64,000 nucleotides of DNA from Yoonia sp. G8-12 (lineage in GTDB: Bacteria > Pseudomonadota > Alphaproteobacteria > Rhodobacterales > Rhodobacteraceae). Location of the stretch: contig NZ_CP151762.1 of assembly GCF_038443675.1 (NCBI RefSeq), positions 2,232,001 through 2,296,000 of the forward strand, written 5' to 3'. This document shows, in pieces, positions 33,839-43,544 of this stretch. The notes under the pieces are model-generated. The model searched no databases. It was given only the letters and a program-made list of their open reading frames with translations, and was not told the DNA's origin. Made by a program: the position numbers and the translations under genes. Numbering within the stretch: the stretch's first letter is position 1; each line of letters begins with the position of its first letter.

Positions 33839-35146
33839 ATGGCACGCGAATATCTCAAGAAAGCGACGCTGACAGCACAGTCCGGTGCGTCTGATGTCCA
33901 CGACCTTGTCCAGGACATCTTGTCCGACATCGAGGCAGGCGGCGACGCCAAAGCGATGGAATATGCGGCAAAGTTCGACAAATATGACGGCAACGTCATG
34001 ATCACCGCAGAAGAGATTGCAGCGGCGACGGCGCTGGTGCCGCAAAAACTGAAAGACGACATTCAGTTTGCCCATGACAACGTCAAGCGCTTTGCCGAAG
34101 CGCAGAAAGCCACCGTCAGCAACTTCGAGTATGAAATCGTCCCGGGCCTGATCGCAGGTCAAAAGGCCATTCCGGTTGATGCAGCGGGCTGCTACGTGCC
34201 CGGCGGCCGTTACAGCCATATCGCCTCTGCAATCATGACAGTCACGACAGCCAAGGTTGCCGGTTGCAACCACATTGCAGTAGCCTCACCCCCGCGCCCC
34301 GGTGTGGGCGTGGCCCCTGCCATCATCTACGCGGCCCACATCTGTGGTGCCGATAAGATCATGGCGATGGGCGGCGTGCAGGGTGTGGCCGCCATGACCT
34401 TTGGTCTTTTTGGTCTGCCCAAGGCAAACATCCTTGTTGGCCCAGGCAATCAATTCGTGGCTGAAGCCAAGCGTATTCTGTTCGGCCGCGTTGGCATCGA
34501 CATGATCGCGGGCCCCACAGATAGCCTTATCCTTGCTGACAAGACAGCCGATCCGCATATCGTGGCGACTGACCTCGTCAGCCAGGCCGAGCATGGCTAT
34601 AACTCGCCCGTCTGGCTGGTTACGGATGACCGCGCGCTGGCCGAGGACGTGATGAACCGCGTGCCAGACCTGATCGCAGACCTGCCCGAGGTGAACCGCG
34701 ACAATGCCGCCGCCGCCTGGCGCGACTATGCCGAGGTAATCCTTTGTGCCGACCGCGAAGAAATGGCCGCATGTTCGGATGACTACGCCCCAGAGCATCT
34801 GACCGTGCAGGCCCAAGATCTGCCGTGGTGGCTGGATCGTCTGAGCTGCTATGGCTCGCTGTTTTTGGGCGAAGAGACCACCGTGTCCTACGGCGACAAA
34901 GCGTCTGGCACGAACCATGTGCTGCCAACATCGGGGGCAGCGTCGTATACAGGTGGTCTGTCGGTTCATAAGTATATGAAGATCGTGACATGGCAGCAGG
35001 CGACACGCGAAGGATCCAAGCGCGTTGCGGAAGCGACTGCACGGATTTCCCGCCTTGAAGGCATGGAAGGGCACGCCCGCGCGGCGGATGTGCGCCTTGC
35101 CAAATACTTCCCCGGTGAGAATTTCGATCTGACGCCAGATGAGTGA
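33839..35146 (+). CDS. hpsN: Sulfopropanediol 3-dehydrogenase (HpsN), HisD-like
   Basis: 435 residues of the histidinol dehydrogenase fold: YVPGGRYSHIASAIMTVTTA, GGVQGVAAMTFGLFGLPKAN, ILVGPGNQFVAEAKR, GIDMIAGPTDSL, DLVSQAEHG and SGTNHVLPTSGAA. Placement away from any his genes and beside ComDE-type genes identifies it as the DHPS-to-sulfolactate enzyme, which oxidises R-DHPS with NAD. First gene of a tight operon. A true histidinol dehydrogenase is unlikely in this context. AAGGTAACG lies before the ATG. Confidence 0.9.
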   Translation: MAREYLKKATLTAQSGASDVHDLVQDILSDIEAGGDAKAMEYAAKFDKYDGNVMITAEEIAAATALVPQKLKDDIQFAHDNVKRFAEAQKATVSNFEYEIVPGLIAGQKAIPVDAAGCYVPGGRYSHIASAIMTVTTAKVAGCNHIAVASPPRPGVGVAPAIIYAAHICGADKIMAMGGVQGVAAMTFGLFGLPKANILVGPGNQFVAEAKRILFGRVGIDMIAGPTDSLILADKTADPHIVATDLVSQAEHGYNSPVWLVTDDRALAEDVMNRVPDLIADLPEVNRDNAAAAWRDYAEVILCADREEMAACSDDYAPEHLTVQAQDLPWWLDRLSCYGSLFLGEETTVSYGDKASGTNHVLPTSGAASYTGGLSVHKYMKIVTWQQATREGSKRVAEATARISRLEGMEGHARAADVRLAKYFPGENFDLTPDE

Positions 35147-35900
35147 TCCACGCGATCTCTTTGACCTGACCGGTCGCGTTGCTTGCGTCACTGGCGCTAG
35201 CGCTGGTCTGGGACAGCGTGCCGCGATTGCGCTGGCTGCGGCTGGTGCGAAAGTTGTGGGCGTGGCCCGCCGTGCGGATGCGTTGAACGGTTGGGCAGAT
35301 AAGACGGGGCCAAATGCGGCGGTTGTTGCGGCTGATCTGTCGAAGCGCGATCAGATTGCCGAAATCGCAGCCAAGATCACCGAGCCCTTCGGTGCGCCCG
35401 ATATCGTCGTCCATGCTGCGGGCATCAACACCCGTGAAACAGCCGATGAGCTGACGGACGCGGGCTGGGACGTGACTATGAACCTGAACCTCGCGGCCCC
35501 GTTCTTTCTCAGCCAAGCATTTGCCCCTGCGATGAAGGCCAAAGGCTGGGGGCGCATCGTGAACTTTGCATCACTACAGACGACACGGGCCTTCCCGGGT
35601 GGCATTGCCTATGGCGCGTCCAAGGCCGGAATTGGCCAATTGACCCGCGCAATGGCCGAAGCGTGGTCCAAGGATGGCATCACCACAAATGCCATCGGGC
35701 CAGGCTTTTTTCCCACCGAACTCACCGGACCCGTTTTCGCCGATCCCGAACGCGCCGCTCGCAACGCGGCGCAAACATGCATCGGCCGCAACGGTGAATT
35801 GTCCGACATCGACGGCCCGCTTCTTTTTCTTTGCTCTGATGCCTCGTCCTACGTGACGGGGCAGATCCTGATGGTCGACGGAGGTTTTACGGCGAAATGA
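35139..35900 (+). CDS. Short-chain dehydrogenase, DHPS 2-dehydrogenase candidate
   Basis: 253 residues of the classical SDR family: VTGASAGLGQRAAIALAAAG (cofactor binding), VVHAAGINTR, Ser in IVNFASLQTT, YGASKAGIGQLTRAMAE (catalytic Tyr-Lys) and a family C-terminal YVTGQILMVDGG. It overlaps hpsN by eight bases and the next gene by four. In known DHPS clusters two 2-dehydrogenases (HpsO, HpsP) interconvert S- and R-DHPS through the ketone; this is probably one of them. Confidence 0.82.
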   Translation: MSDPRDLFDLTGRVACVTGASAGLGQRAAIALAAAGAKVVGVARRADALNGWADKTGPNAAVVAADLSKRDQIAEIAAKITEPFGAPDIVVHAAGINTRETADELTDAGWDVTMNLNLAAPFFLSQAFAPAMKAKGWGRIVNFASLQTTRAFPGGIAYGASKAGIGQLTRAMAEAWSKDGITTNAIGPGFFPTELTGPVFADPERAARNAAQTCIGRNGELSDIDGPLLFLCSDASSYVTGQILMVDGGFTAK

Positions 35901-36877
35901 AAGCACTTGTTTATGATGCCGTGGAAACGCTTGTTTACCGCATTATGCCTGATCCGATGCCGGGTGCAGGCCAGAGCCTGATCAAAGTCGAGGCCTCGGG
36001 TATTTGCGGCTCTGACATGCATGCCTTTCTTGGCCATGATGAGCGCCGCCCCGCCCCGTTGATCCTTGGCCATGAAGCTGCGGGAGTTGTTGTTGGCGGC
36101 GATTTGGACGGCAAACGCGTGACGATCAACCCGCTTGCGACCTGTGGCACCTGCCGCGCGTGCAAAGCTGGCCGCGACAATCTGTGCCCTGACCGTATGA
36201 TCATTTCCATGCCCCCGCGCGAGGGTGCATTCAGCGACTATGTCGTGATGGCCAACAGAAACCTTGTGACGGTGCCGGATGACGTACCGCTCACCAAGGC
36301 AGCTTTGGCCGAACCCCTGGCCTGCGGATGGCATGCGGTCCGGTTGGGGGCTGCGGCACTCGACATGCCGCTTGCCGACGCACAATGCGTCGTTGTCGGC
36401 GGCGGTGCGATCGGTGTAGGGGCGGCGCTTTGCCTGCGCGCGTTTGGCGCAACCGACATCAAGGTGATTGAACCCAATACCTTGCGGCGTGCGACGCTTG
36501 ACCTGATCGACGGTTTTGACGCCGTTGAACCCGGCATGATTAAACAGGCGGATCTTGTGATTGATGGGGTGGGCTATGCCGCAACCCGCGCGGATGCCAC
36601 TGCCATCACGCGGCCCGGCGGCGTGATCATGCATATCGGCCTGGGCGAAGCGGCCGGTGGCCTCGATATCCGCCGCATGACGTTGCAGGAAATCACATTC
36701 ATCGGCACTTACACTTACACAGCCGAGGATTTCCGCCAAACCGCGACTGCTATTTTTGACGGGCGTCTTGGCCCGCTTGACTGGATCGAGGAACGCCCAC
36801 TTGCCGATGGGCAACAGGCCTTTGCTGACATTCGGGCGGGAATCGTTGCCGCGCCCAAGATCATTCTACGACCCTAA
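35897..36877 (+). CDS. Zinc-type alcohol dehydrogenase, DHPS 2-dehydrogenase candidate
   Basis: 326 residues of the medium-chain dehydrogenase family. Seen: EASGICGSDMHAFLGHDERR, GHEAAGVV, the structural-zinc Cys ladder in CGTCRACKAGRDNLC, VVVGGGAIGVGAALCLRAFGA for NAD, and no obvious extra domain. With the preceding SDR it would epimerise DHPS via the 2-oxo intermediate. ATGA overlap with the SDR gene. Confidence 0.8.
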   Translation: MKALVYDAVETLVYRIMPDPMPGAGQSLIKVEASGICGSDMHAFLGHDERRPAPLILGHEAAGVVVGGDLDGKRVTINPLATCGTCRACKAGRDNLCPDRMIISMPPREGAFSDYVVMANRNLVTVPDDVPLTKAALAEPLACGWHAVRLGAAALDMPLADAQCVVVGGGAIGVGAALCLRAFGATDIKVIEPNTLRRATLDLIDGFDAVEPGMIKQADLVIDGVGYAATRADATAITRPGGVIMHIGLGEAAGGLDIRRMTLQEITFIGTYTYTAEDFRQTATAIFDGRLGPLDWIEERPLADGQQAFADIRAGIVAAPKIILRP

Positions 36878-36905
36878 GACAGAGAAAACCCCAAGGAGGT
36901 TTGGC

Positions 36906-37319
36906 ATGTACAAAAACATTCTGGTCCCAATGGCCCTCGATCACGGGGTCGGCGAAAACAGCGTCGAAATCGCGCGTCGCCTGCTGTCCGAAGGCGGAAA
37001 GATCACGGCACTTCATGTCTATGAGGCCCCGGAAGGCTCGGTTGGGGCCTATATTGACGCGAGTGTGGTCCAAAGTGCCTTTGAAAGGGCAAAAGCACGG
37101 CTTGAGGACCGTGTCGCGGCGATGCCCGGCGTCTCGTCCATGATCGTAAAGGGCCACAGCGGGCGCACAATCATTGATACTGCCACTGAACTGAAAGCCG
37201 ATTGCATTGTTCTTGGGTCACATAAGCCCGGCCTTATCGATTACTTTCTTGGATCAACCGCAGCGCGCGTCGTGCAACATGCCCCATGCGCGGTTCATGT
37301 GGCACGCGATTCAAAATAA
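36906..37319 (+). CDS. Universal stress protein (UspA family)
   Basis: 137 residues. YKNILVPMALDHGVGENSVE, IVKGHSGRTIID and the nucleotide-binding IVLGSHKPGLIDYFLGSTAARV-type loop (quoted in part: GSTAARVVQHAPC). AAGGAGG at 36894-36900 gives a strong start. It sits inside the sulfonate operon between the alcohol dehydrogenase and the decarboxylase genes. Such genes are often found beside sulfopyruvate/sulfolactate enzymes in Roseobacters; its catalytic or regulatory part is unknown. Confidence 0.88.
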   Translation: MYKNILVPMALDHGVGENSVEIARRLLSEGGKITALHVYEAPEGSVGAYIDASVVQSAFERAKARLEDRVAAMPGVSSMIVKGHSGRTIIDTATELKADCIVLGSHKPGLIDYFLGSTAARVVQHAPCAVHVARDSK

Positions 37320-37373
37320 CTCACCCAACAACCCAACGCCCCTCAGCCGGGCGCAATCAGGAGACCTAAGACC

Positions 37374-37880
37374 TTGAATATCAGCAAGAAGATCGTGGAT
37401 GACTTTGTCGCCAACGATGTATCATTCATCACAACTGTGCCGTGCAAGCAGTTGGCCGGTGTGATCGACGAAGTCGAAGCACGCCCAGAAATCTTCCACA
37501 TTCCATCCAACAAAGAGGATGAGGGCATGGGCCTGTGTGCCGGTGCCTTCATGGGCGGCAAGCGCCCGGCGATCATCATGCAGAATACCGCAATCGGTGT
37601 GACCATCAACACGCTGGCCACGCTGACACAGTACTACCGCATGCCCCTGCCGATGCTGATCAGCTACCGCGGTGAGCTGCGCGAGCCTGTGGCCTGTCAG
37701 GTCGAAATGGCGGTGCACACCAAGGCCCTGCTGAACCAGATGAACATCCCGACATATCACTTCCACAAGGAAAGCGACGCGGACGAGCTCGACGCGATTC
37801 TGAAATACACCTTCATGTGCAACAAACCTGTGGCGATCCTGACGGATGCGTCCTTCTGGGGAGGCTACGGCGACCAATGA
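37374..37880 (+). CDS. comD: Sulfopyruvate decarboxylase alpha subunit
   Basis: 168 residues, the pyrimidine-binding half of a thiamine-diphosphate decarboxylase. Seen: FITTVPCKQLAGVIDEVEAR, HIPSNKEDEGMGLCAGAFMG (catalytic Glu), IIMQNTAIGVTINTLATLTQ. TTG start, with AGGAG at 37359-37363. With ComE it decarboxylates sulfopyruvate to sulfoacetaldehyde. Phosphonopyruvate decarboxylase is the sister activity; the hps context favours sulfopyruvate. Confidence 0.88.
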   Translation: MNISKKIVDDFVANDVSFITTVPCKQLAGVIDEVEARPEIFHIPSNKEDEGMGLCAGAFMGGKRPAIIMQNTAIGVTINTLATLTQYYRMPLPMLISYRGELREPVACQVEMAVHTKALLNQMNIPTYHFHKESDADELDAILKYTFMCNKPVAILTDASFWGGYGDQ

Positions 37881-38431
37881 TCCGTTCAGAAATCCTGCGC
37901 GAAATCGCGCCAATCCTTCATGACCATCTGGTCGTCTGCAACATCGGTCTGCCCAGCCAAGAGCTGCATATGATCGACGACAATGCCAAGAACTTTTACA
38001 TGCTCGGCACTATGGGTTTGTCTTCTTCCATCGGTCTGGGCCTTGCTTTGGCGCAAGACAAGACTGTCATCTCTATCGACGGTGACGGCTCTGTTCTAAC
38101 TAACCTTGGCACACTGCCAACGATTGCCAATAACGTGACTGATAACTTCATCCTGCTGATCATCGACAATGGCTCTTATGGCTCGACCGGTGATCAGCCT
38201 ACCTATGCAGGCAAGAAAACCAAGCTTGAGGCCGTCGCCAAAGCCTGTGGTTGTGAAAATGTTGTTGTGTGCCAAGACGTGGACACTGGCAAAACCCTGC
38301 AAGCGGCCATCGACAGCAAGCAGATGACAATCATCGTCAGCAAATGCGACAGCGGCAACATCAAACTGCCTGTCATCACGATGGACCCTGTGGTGATCCG
38401 TGATCGCTTCATGAAAGCGGTTGCCAGCTAA
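37877..38431 (+). CDS. comE: Sulfopyruvate decarboxylase beta subunit
   Basis: 184 residues, the diphosphate-binding half: CNIGLPSQELHMID, MLGTMGLSSSIGLGLALAQ and the thiamine-diphosphate motif GDGSVLTNLGTLPTIANN, ending NFILLIIDNGSYGSTGDQPT. ATG overlaps the comD stop. A separate beta chain is normal for this enzyme. Confidence 0.9.
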   Translation: MIRSEILREIAPILHDHLVVCNIGLPSQELHMIDDNAKNFYMLGTMGLSSSIGLGLALAQDKTVISIDGDGSVLTNLGTLPTIANNVTDNFILLIIDNGSYGSTGDQPTYAGKKTKLEAVAKACGCENVVVCQDVDTGKTLQAAIDSKQMTIIVSKCDSGNIKLPVITMDPVVIRDRFMKAVAS

Positions 38432-39537
38432 TGGCGCCAAAGATCCATTCAAGTGAAGACGCGCGCAGGCTCGCCCGCAAGCGGCTTCCCTGGATGGTCT
38501 TTGATTATATCGACGGTGCCGCTGGCGCTGAGACAGGGGCCGCACGCAACCGTGCGGCCTTTGATAATCTGGAGTTACGGCCCCGCATCCTGCGCGATGT
38601 AAGTGACCGCTCGCTGTCTGTGCCTCTCTGGGACAAACCGACCAAAGCCCCCTTCGGCATCAGCCCTATGGGCATGTGCAATCTGTCCGGCCCCGGTGCC
38701 GACATGATGCTGGCGCGGCTGGCCGCCCGCGAAAACGTACCTCTGGGGGTCTCCACTGTTGCCTCAACCGCGATGGAACCTCTGATCGAAGCCGCCGAAG
38801 GCAACGCATGGTTCCAACTGTATTTTAGCGGCGATGGCGTCGGCACCTTCAAACTTGTCGAACGCGCCGAAGCCGCTGGCTACGACACCATCGTCCTCAC
38901 CGTCGATGTGGCCGAGGTGGGCCGCCGCCCGCGCGAATTGCGTCACGGCTTCACCATGCCCTTCAAGATCGGCCCCAAGCAGTTCATCGACTTCGCCCTG
39001 CACCCCCGCTGGTCGCTGACCTCGCTTTATGCAGGCAAGCCTCAGATGGCGAACTTCCTGATGGCGGGCTATGACTTTGACCGCACCGAAAGCCGCGCCA
39101 AAGCGGATTGGGACACACTTAGACGCCTGCGGGATATGTGGCCCGGTAAGCTGGTGGTGAAAGGCGTGCTGGATGCCGAGGACTCGGTCGCGCTCAAAAC
39201 CGCCGGCGTTGACGCGATCCAGGTCTCCAGCCACGGATCACGGCAACTCGACAGTGCACCGCCACCCATTCTGGAACTCGCCAAAATCCGCGACGCAGTC
39301 GGCCCCGACTATCCCCTGTTCTACGACACCGGCCTGCGCAGTGGCGAAGACATCGTCAAAGCCTACGCCCAAGGTGCAAACTTCACCTTCCTCGGCCGTA
39401 TCCTGCAATTCGCCATCGCCGCTGGCGGAGAAGACGGATTGCAAGAATTGTGGTCCGTCCTGAAGAACGAAACCAGCATCACGCTTGCGCAAATTGGAAA
39501 GCGATCGCTGATCGAAGACGACGCAGCGAACCGCTAG
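38431..39537 (+). CDS. FMN-dependent alpha-hydroxy acid dehydrogenase, sulfolactate dehydrogenase candidate
   Basis: 368 residues of the lactate/glycolate oxidase family: KRLPWMVFDYIDGAAGAE, FGISPMGMCNLSGPGAD, WFQLYFSGDG, LVVKGVLDAEDSV and catalytic His-Arg in VSSHGSRQLDSAPP. The usual SNHGGRQ is SSHGSRQ here, a change near the substrate carboxylate. It overlaps comE by one base (TAATG). The expected job is oxidation of sulfolactate to sulfopyruvate, as proposed for SlcD. Lactate or glycolate oxidation cannot be excluded. No membrane helix. Confidence 0.75.
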   Translation: MAPKIHSSEDARRLARKRLPWMVFDYIDGAAGAETGAARNRAAFDNLELRPRILRDVSDRSLSVPLWDKPTKAPFGISPMGMCNLSGPGADMMLARLAARENVPLGVSTVASTAMEPLIEAAEGNAWFQLYFSGDGVGTFKLVERAEAAGYDTIVLTVDVAEVGRRPRELRHGFTMPFKIGPKQFIDFALHPRWSLTSLYAGKPQMANFLMAGYDFDRTESRAKADWDTLRRLRDMWPGKLVVKGVLDAEDSVALKTAGVDAIQVSSHGSRQLDSAPPPILELAKIRDAVGPDYPLFYDTGLRSGEDIVKAYAQGANFTFLGRILQFAIAAGGEDGLQELWSVLKNETSITLAQIGKRSLIEDDAANR

Positions 39538-41945
39538 TTACGCTGCCAGCGCCCCCTCTGGCACAACACTCTTAAACGTCACCCATTTGAGGTCACCGTC
39601 ATAGCGCTGATCCATCGCGCCATTTTCGTCCAACGTAAACAGATGCAGCCAGCGATTGTCAAAAAGCGCACGGACATTCGGATGCTTTTCCAAGACCCCC
39701 GTGATCGCCTCTGCGGGTGCCTCGACACAGACCGAAAGACGCAGCGGATCGTGGGCATAGCCCTGCCCATCATGGACCGACTGCCACGGCAAGCCACCAC
39801 GCAGCGCACCACCATTGCCCTCGACCACGCCAATCCCGCCAGTGACATTGTGCAACAACTTATTACCCGCACCAAAAACGTTCGGTGCGACAACTGACCC
39901 GTAGTATTGCAAGCTGATCCAGCTAGCGACGACGACCGGCGCGGTCAGGATCAACTCTAACACACCAAACCCGTCATCCTTTTGCCAGTCATAATCATGT
40001 AGGAACGCGCGGCCCTCTAGCCCCTTGCCCTTCGTCCGCGACCGGGGTGCTGCAATAAACGCCTTACACCCCGCCAAAGCCCACTCTGGCCGCGTTTCGG
40101 ACCAGTCCCGGCTGCGCTTGCTGATGTCATCGCCATTTGCGGCACGGGGCAGACGCAAGGCCCGCTCTGTCCGGGCGAGCTTGCCAGCGGCGCGCAACCA
40201 GTCCTGCGCGGTCTTAATATGGCTTTGGTGCTTATGCCCACTGAAATCACCATCATAAATCGTCACATCATCGGTCGTCGTGTCATGCAATCCGCCCACG
40301 AAAAGTGTATCGTCCGGGATCGCGATCCCATTCTCAACCAACCCTGCCCGCACGTCTTTGTCATTGAGGATACCCGCCAAGAGCCGCGCATTCACCTCGC
40401 CGCTATAGCCGCCACAGGCGCCACAATGTAGCGCGCTGGCATGAGGGTTATTCACGACATTCGCGCCATGCCCAAAGAGCAGAACCAAGGGCGCAAAGTT
40501 TTCAGTCATCGACATCGCGCCAAGGATCGCAGTCGCCGCACCAACCCGGTCCGCCAACCCAAAACTTGGGTCCAAAACGGGCGCCTGCGCGTCCGGTGCT
40601 TTGGCGGCCTCCAGCCCCAGTGCATCACGCAACAGTTTGCCCATATAGACAGGCCCACTTGCCTCGACAAAGGCAAAGGACGACACGGCAGCTAGCTTGA
40701 AACGCCCCCAAGCCCGCGTTGCACGCGCGGAAAAGCGAGCGTTTTGATCGGCGGTGGCGTCGGCCTCACCGCCCGCCTTACTTGTCACGCCATGAGTGAG
40801 TAGCACCGGCAGGCGCTGTTCGGCCACATCGGATGCAAAGCTCTGGTGTGAGGCGGTCAAACCAAAGAAACCTGCGAAACCCAACGTCTGAATGGATGGA
40901 TCAACACTTTCCAAGGCGCGCCGAAATACCTCGGAGCGTACGTCGATACAGAATGCCGCCTGCAACGTGGGCCGACCCTCGGCAGTTGGCGCTGCAGCGC
41001 TGTTCAATGTTTCTGCCAATGCGCGCTGTTCGGCAAACTCGGCCGCGGCCTGCAATGCCGCATCGATCAAATGATCTGCCGAAGGCGCCACCGGTGCAGC
41101 ATGGGCTTGGCCAACCTCGGCCCATTTGGCGTCAATTTCTTTGGCGTATTTCTGGTACAACGCTTGTTCCCATATCAGCCTGATCGTCAACAATTCTGTT
41201 GTTGTCAGATCGGTGCTACCGGCAAGCTCCGCCTGCCATAACCGGTACCGCGCGACCTGTGACCAGCCGCCGAGCCCCAACAAAAGCTGATGGAAATAGG
41301 TTTCCGTCGCTTCGACAGAGAGGCCGAGCACATCGACCGCCGCAACAAGCGCTGCACGCGTCCCGGCAGGTGTCTGCGCGACCAAAGCCCCAAATCCAGC
41401 AAGCCCCGCAATTTCGGGGGTCAGATCACGACTGGCAAAGTCACGCCAAGCATCAAAGGCACCGCGCCCCGGCTTGTTTTGCCATAATGCCTGGCCATTA
41501 TCAAAATAACCTGCGGCCCACATACCAATCCGCTCAGTTACAATCCCCGGCCAGTCGATCCCAGACACGTCATACGCGAGATCCGCCACCGTCGGCAGCG
41601 CATGTGGCACAGGGGCACCCTGCTGCGCTGCGGTCTTGAGTGCGGCAACATCAGTTGCAGCGTCAGGGAACTGCGCCAATGCCGCGCTCAGATCCGCATC
41701 GCGGATGGTCCCCTCGCTGATTTTGGTCTGGTACCAATCACGCGGCATCGTAACCGCCGTTCCCGCCACCCGATCCAAGAGTGCCGCAACCTGTGGCAAC
41801 GTCTGCTCGGTCTGCCCCAAGAACGGGTTGACCGCGACGGAAGACGACAACGGCCAGAGCGGGGGATGGCGCGGCCTGCGGCCTCAACCTTGGCGATCAC
41901 TTCCAGATGCGCGCCGGAATAGCCTGCGTATGTTTCCGCTGTCAT
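39538..41945 (-). CDS. dabA: DabA (DUF2309) inorganic-carbon pump subunit, with a one-base frameshift
   Basis: Without correction the main frame begins only at a TTG (41850). The true N-terminus MTAETYAGYSGAHLEVIAKV lies in another frame from 41945. One base added to the G5 run at 41861-41865 joins them as AGRAIPPLWPLSSSVAVNPF. The 802-residue product has CIDVRSEVFRRALE and HCGACGG, matching the carbonic-anhydrase-like zinc site of DabA. The 41945 start overlaps the dabB stop (ATGA), which supports it. With DabB it accumulates bicarbonate. Most likely a sequencing deletion. Confidence 0.9.
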
Positions 41946-43528
41946 TGTTCTGCTCCTGTGTTGGATGGCGTCCGTTTCCAGCCGCCCATGATCCGATCAG
42001 AGATCGCGTTAATATAAAGCCCGTTGGACAAGTGAACCCGAAGGCCCTGCGCCGCAGGGTGGTAAGACCAAAGGGGAAGTGTTGCCTGCGCGAGGGCGAC
42101 CAGACCAAAGCTGATCATCGCCAGCAAGATCAACGCCCATTCCAGCGCGCCTGCGGGCGGTGTCGCCGGAAGCGTGCCTGCGGTCAGCCACTCTGATGCG
42201 CGCTGCAGGACAAGGTAGCTGACGGTCACTGTGGCCGCATACACCGCTGTCCGTTGCGTCAGGGCGCGGGGCGCTTCGTCAGCAAAGCCTTGGGCCAGAA
42301 GATAGGCGACACCAAAGATCAGGATCGCACCGAGGGCGATGGCCTGAGGCGACTTGCCGCCAAAATCAAAACCCAGACCAAGGACCGCGTAGACGACACC
42401 ATAGATCACAAGGGCCACCAGAAAGGCCCGCGCCACTGCGCCCAGATCAGGCACGGCCACCGGTCCCGGCTTGCGGATCGCGGCGACGTTCTGCACTGCG
42501 TTGCCCGCCGAAAGGAAGGCATGCGCTTTGTAAAGCGAGTGCGCGACGATATGCAAAAGTGCCAGCGGGAAAAGCGCCAGACCACATTGCAGGATCATAA
42601 AGCCCATCTGCGCGATAGTGGACCATGCAAGCGAGGCTTTGACCGTTGGCTGTGTCAGCATGACCAAGCCTGCGAAAAGCGCCGTAAAGCCCCCAATCAT
42701 CACCAGAATGGCCAGCACCAGGGGGGACAGCAGCATCACATCGGCAAACCGGATCAGAAGGAAACCACCCGCATTCACCACACCCGCATGAAGCAGGGCT
42801 GATACCGGCGTGGGTGCCTCCATCACTTCGGTCAACCACCCATGGGTCGGGAACTGCGCCGATTTCAGGATCGCTGCAAGCGCTAGAAGTGCAGCCGCCG
42901 CCAAGGCAAGCGCGCCGCCCGCACCCTGTGCTGCAGCACTCAGGATCAGCGAAATCTGTGTCGTATCGTAGGTGCTGACGAGCATGAGCATTGCGCCAAG
43001 CACTGCGGCATCTCCGATCCGTGCCATGATGTACTTTTTGTGCGCCGCCCGCTGAGCCGCCACACGCTCTGGATAGAAAAGCAAGAGCTTGTGAAGAAAC
43101 ACGCTCGTCGCGACCCATGCGCCAAAGAACTGGAACACATTGCCGGCCTGAACCAGCAAGAGCACCGCAGCGAGCGTGGCCAAAAGCCAGAAGGTAAAGA
43201 CGTCCTGCCGCACTTCGCCGTCCAGATAGGTGCGCGCATACCGCACCACCACCCAGCCAATGAAAGTGACCAGCAAGAGCATCACGACGCTCACAATGTC
43301 TAGTCGGACCGAGAAGCCAATGCCAAGAAAACCGATTAAGACACTATCGCCGCTGCCATTGCCGGCCAGGACAACGGCCGACAAAACAGCGATCAACAGC
43401 GCCCCCAAGGTGGCGTATTCGGCAAACTGAGCGCCTTTTTGTACGGACAAGCCTTGCAGGAAGCGCGGCGCAAAGGCGGCCACGATCAGGATCAGAGGGG
43501 CCAGTAGCGGTAATGCGTTCAGCAGCAT
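41942..43528 (-). CDS. dabB: DabB, proton-channel subunit of the DAB pump (NuoL-like)
   Basis: 528 residues, about 14 membrane helices. It belongs to the NADH dehydrogenase subunit L/N and Mrp antiporter family (FFGAWVATSVFLHKLLLFYP, AQFPTHGWLTEVMEAPTPVS, LLHAGVVNAGGFLLIRFAD, WSTIAQMGFMILQCGLALF). Not part of complex I: it pairs with dabA. The ATG at 43528 is preferred because GGAG lies 6 bases upstream; a longer frame to 43573 has no match. It is thought to couple proton entry to bicarbonate capture. Confidence 0.9.
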   Translation of the reverse strand: MLLNALPLLAPLILIVAAFAPRFLQGLSVQKGAQFAEYATLGALLIAVLSAVVLAGNGSGDSVLIGFLGIGFSVRLDIVSVVMLLLVTFIGWVVVRYARTYLDGEVRQDVFTFWLLATLAAVLLLVQAGNVFQFFGAWVATSVFLHKLLLFYPERVAAQRAAHKKYIMARIGDAAVLGAMLMLVSTYDTTQISLILSAAAQGAGGALALAAAALLALAAILKSAQFPTHGWLTEVMEAPTPVSALLHAGVVNAGGFLLIRFADVMLLSPLVLAILVMIGGFTALFAGLVMLTQPTVKASLAWSTIAQMGFMILQCGLALFPLALLHIVAHSLYKAHAFLSAGNAVQNVAAIRKPGPVAVPDLGAVARAFLVALVIYGVVYAVLGLGFDFGGKSPQAIALGAILIFGVAYLLAQGFADEAPRALTQRTAVYAATVTVSYLVLQRASEWLTAGTLPATPPAGALEWALILLAMISFGLVALAQATLPLWSYHPAAQGLRVHLSNGLYINAISDRIMGGWKRTPSNTGAEQ

Positions 43529-43544
43529 GTTGGTCTCCATCGTG

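Noticed and set aside
33839..35146. HisD-like gene considered as histidinol dehydrogenase
   Set aside because: No his genes around it, and the downstream sulfopyruvate decarboxylase and LacI operator point to HpsN.
41942..43528. dabB considered as complex I subunit NuoL
   Set aside because: No other nuo genes nearby; directly coupled to dabA, which defines the DAB pump.
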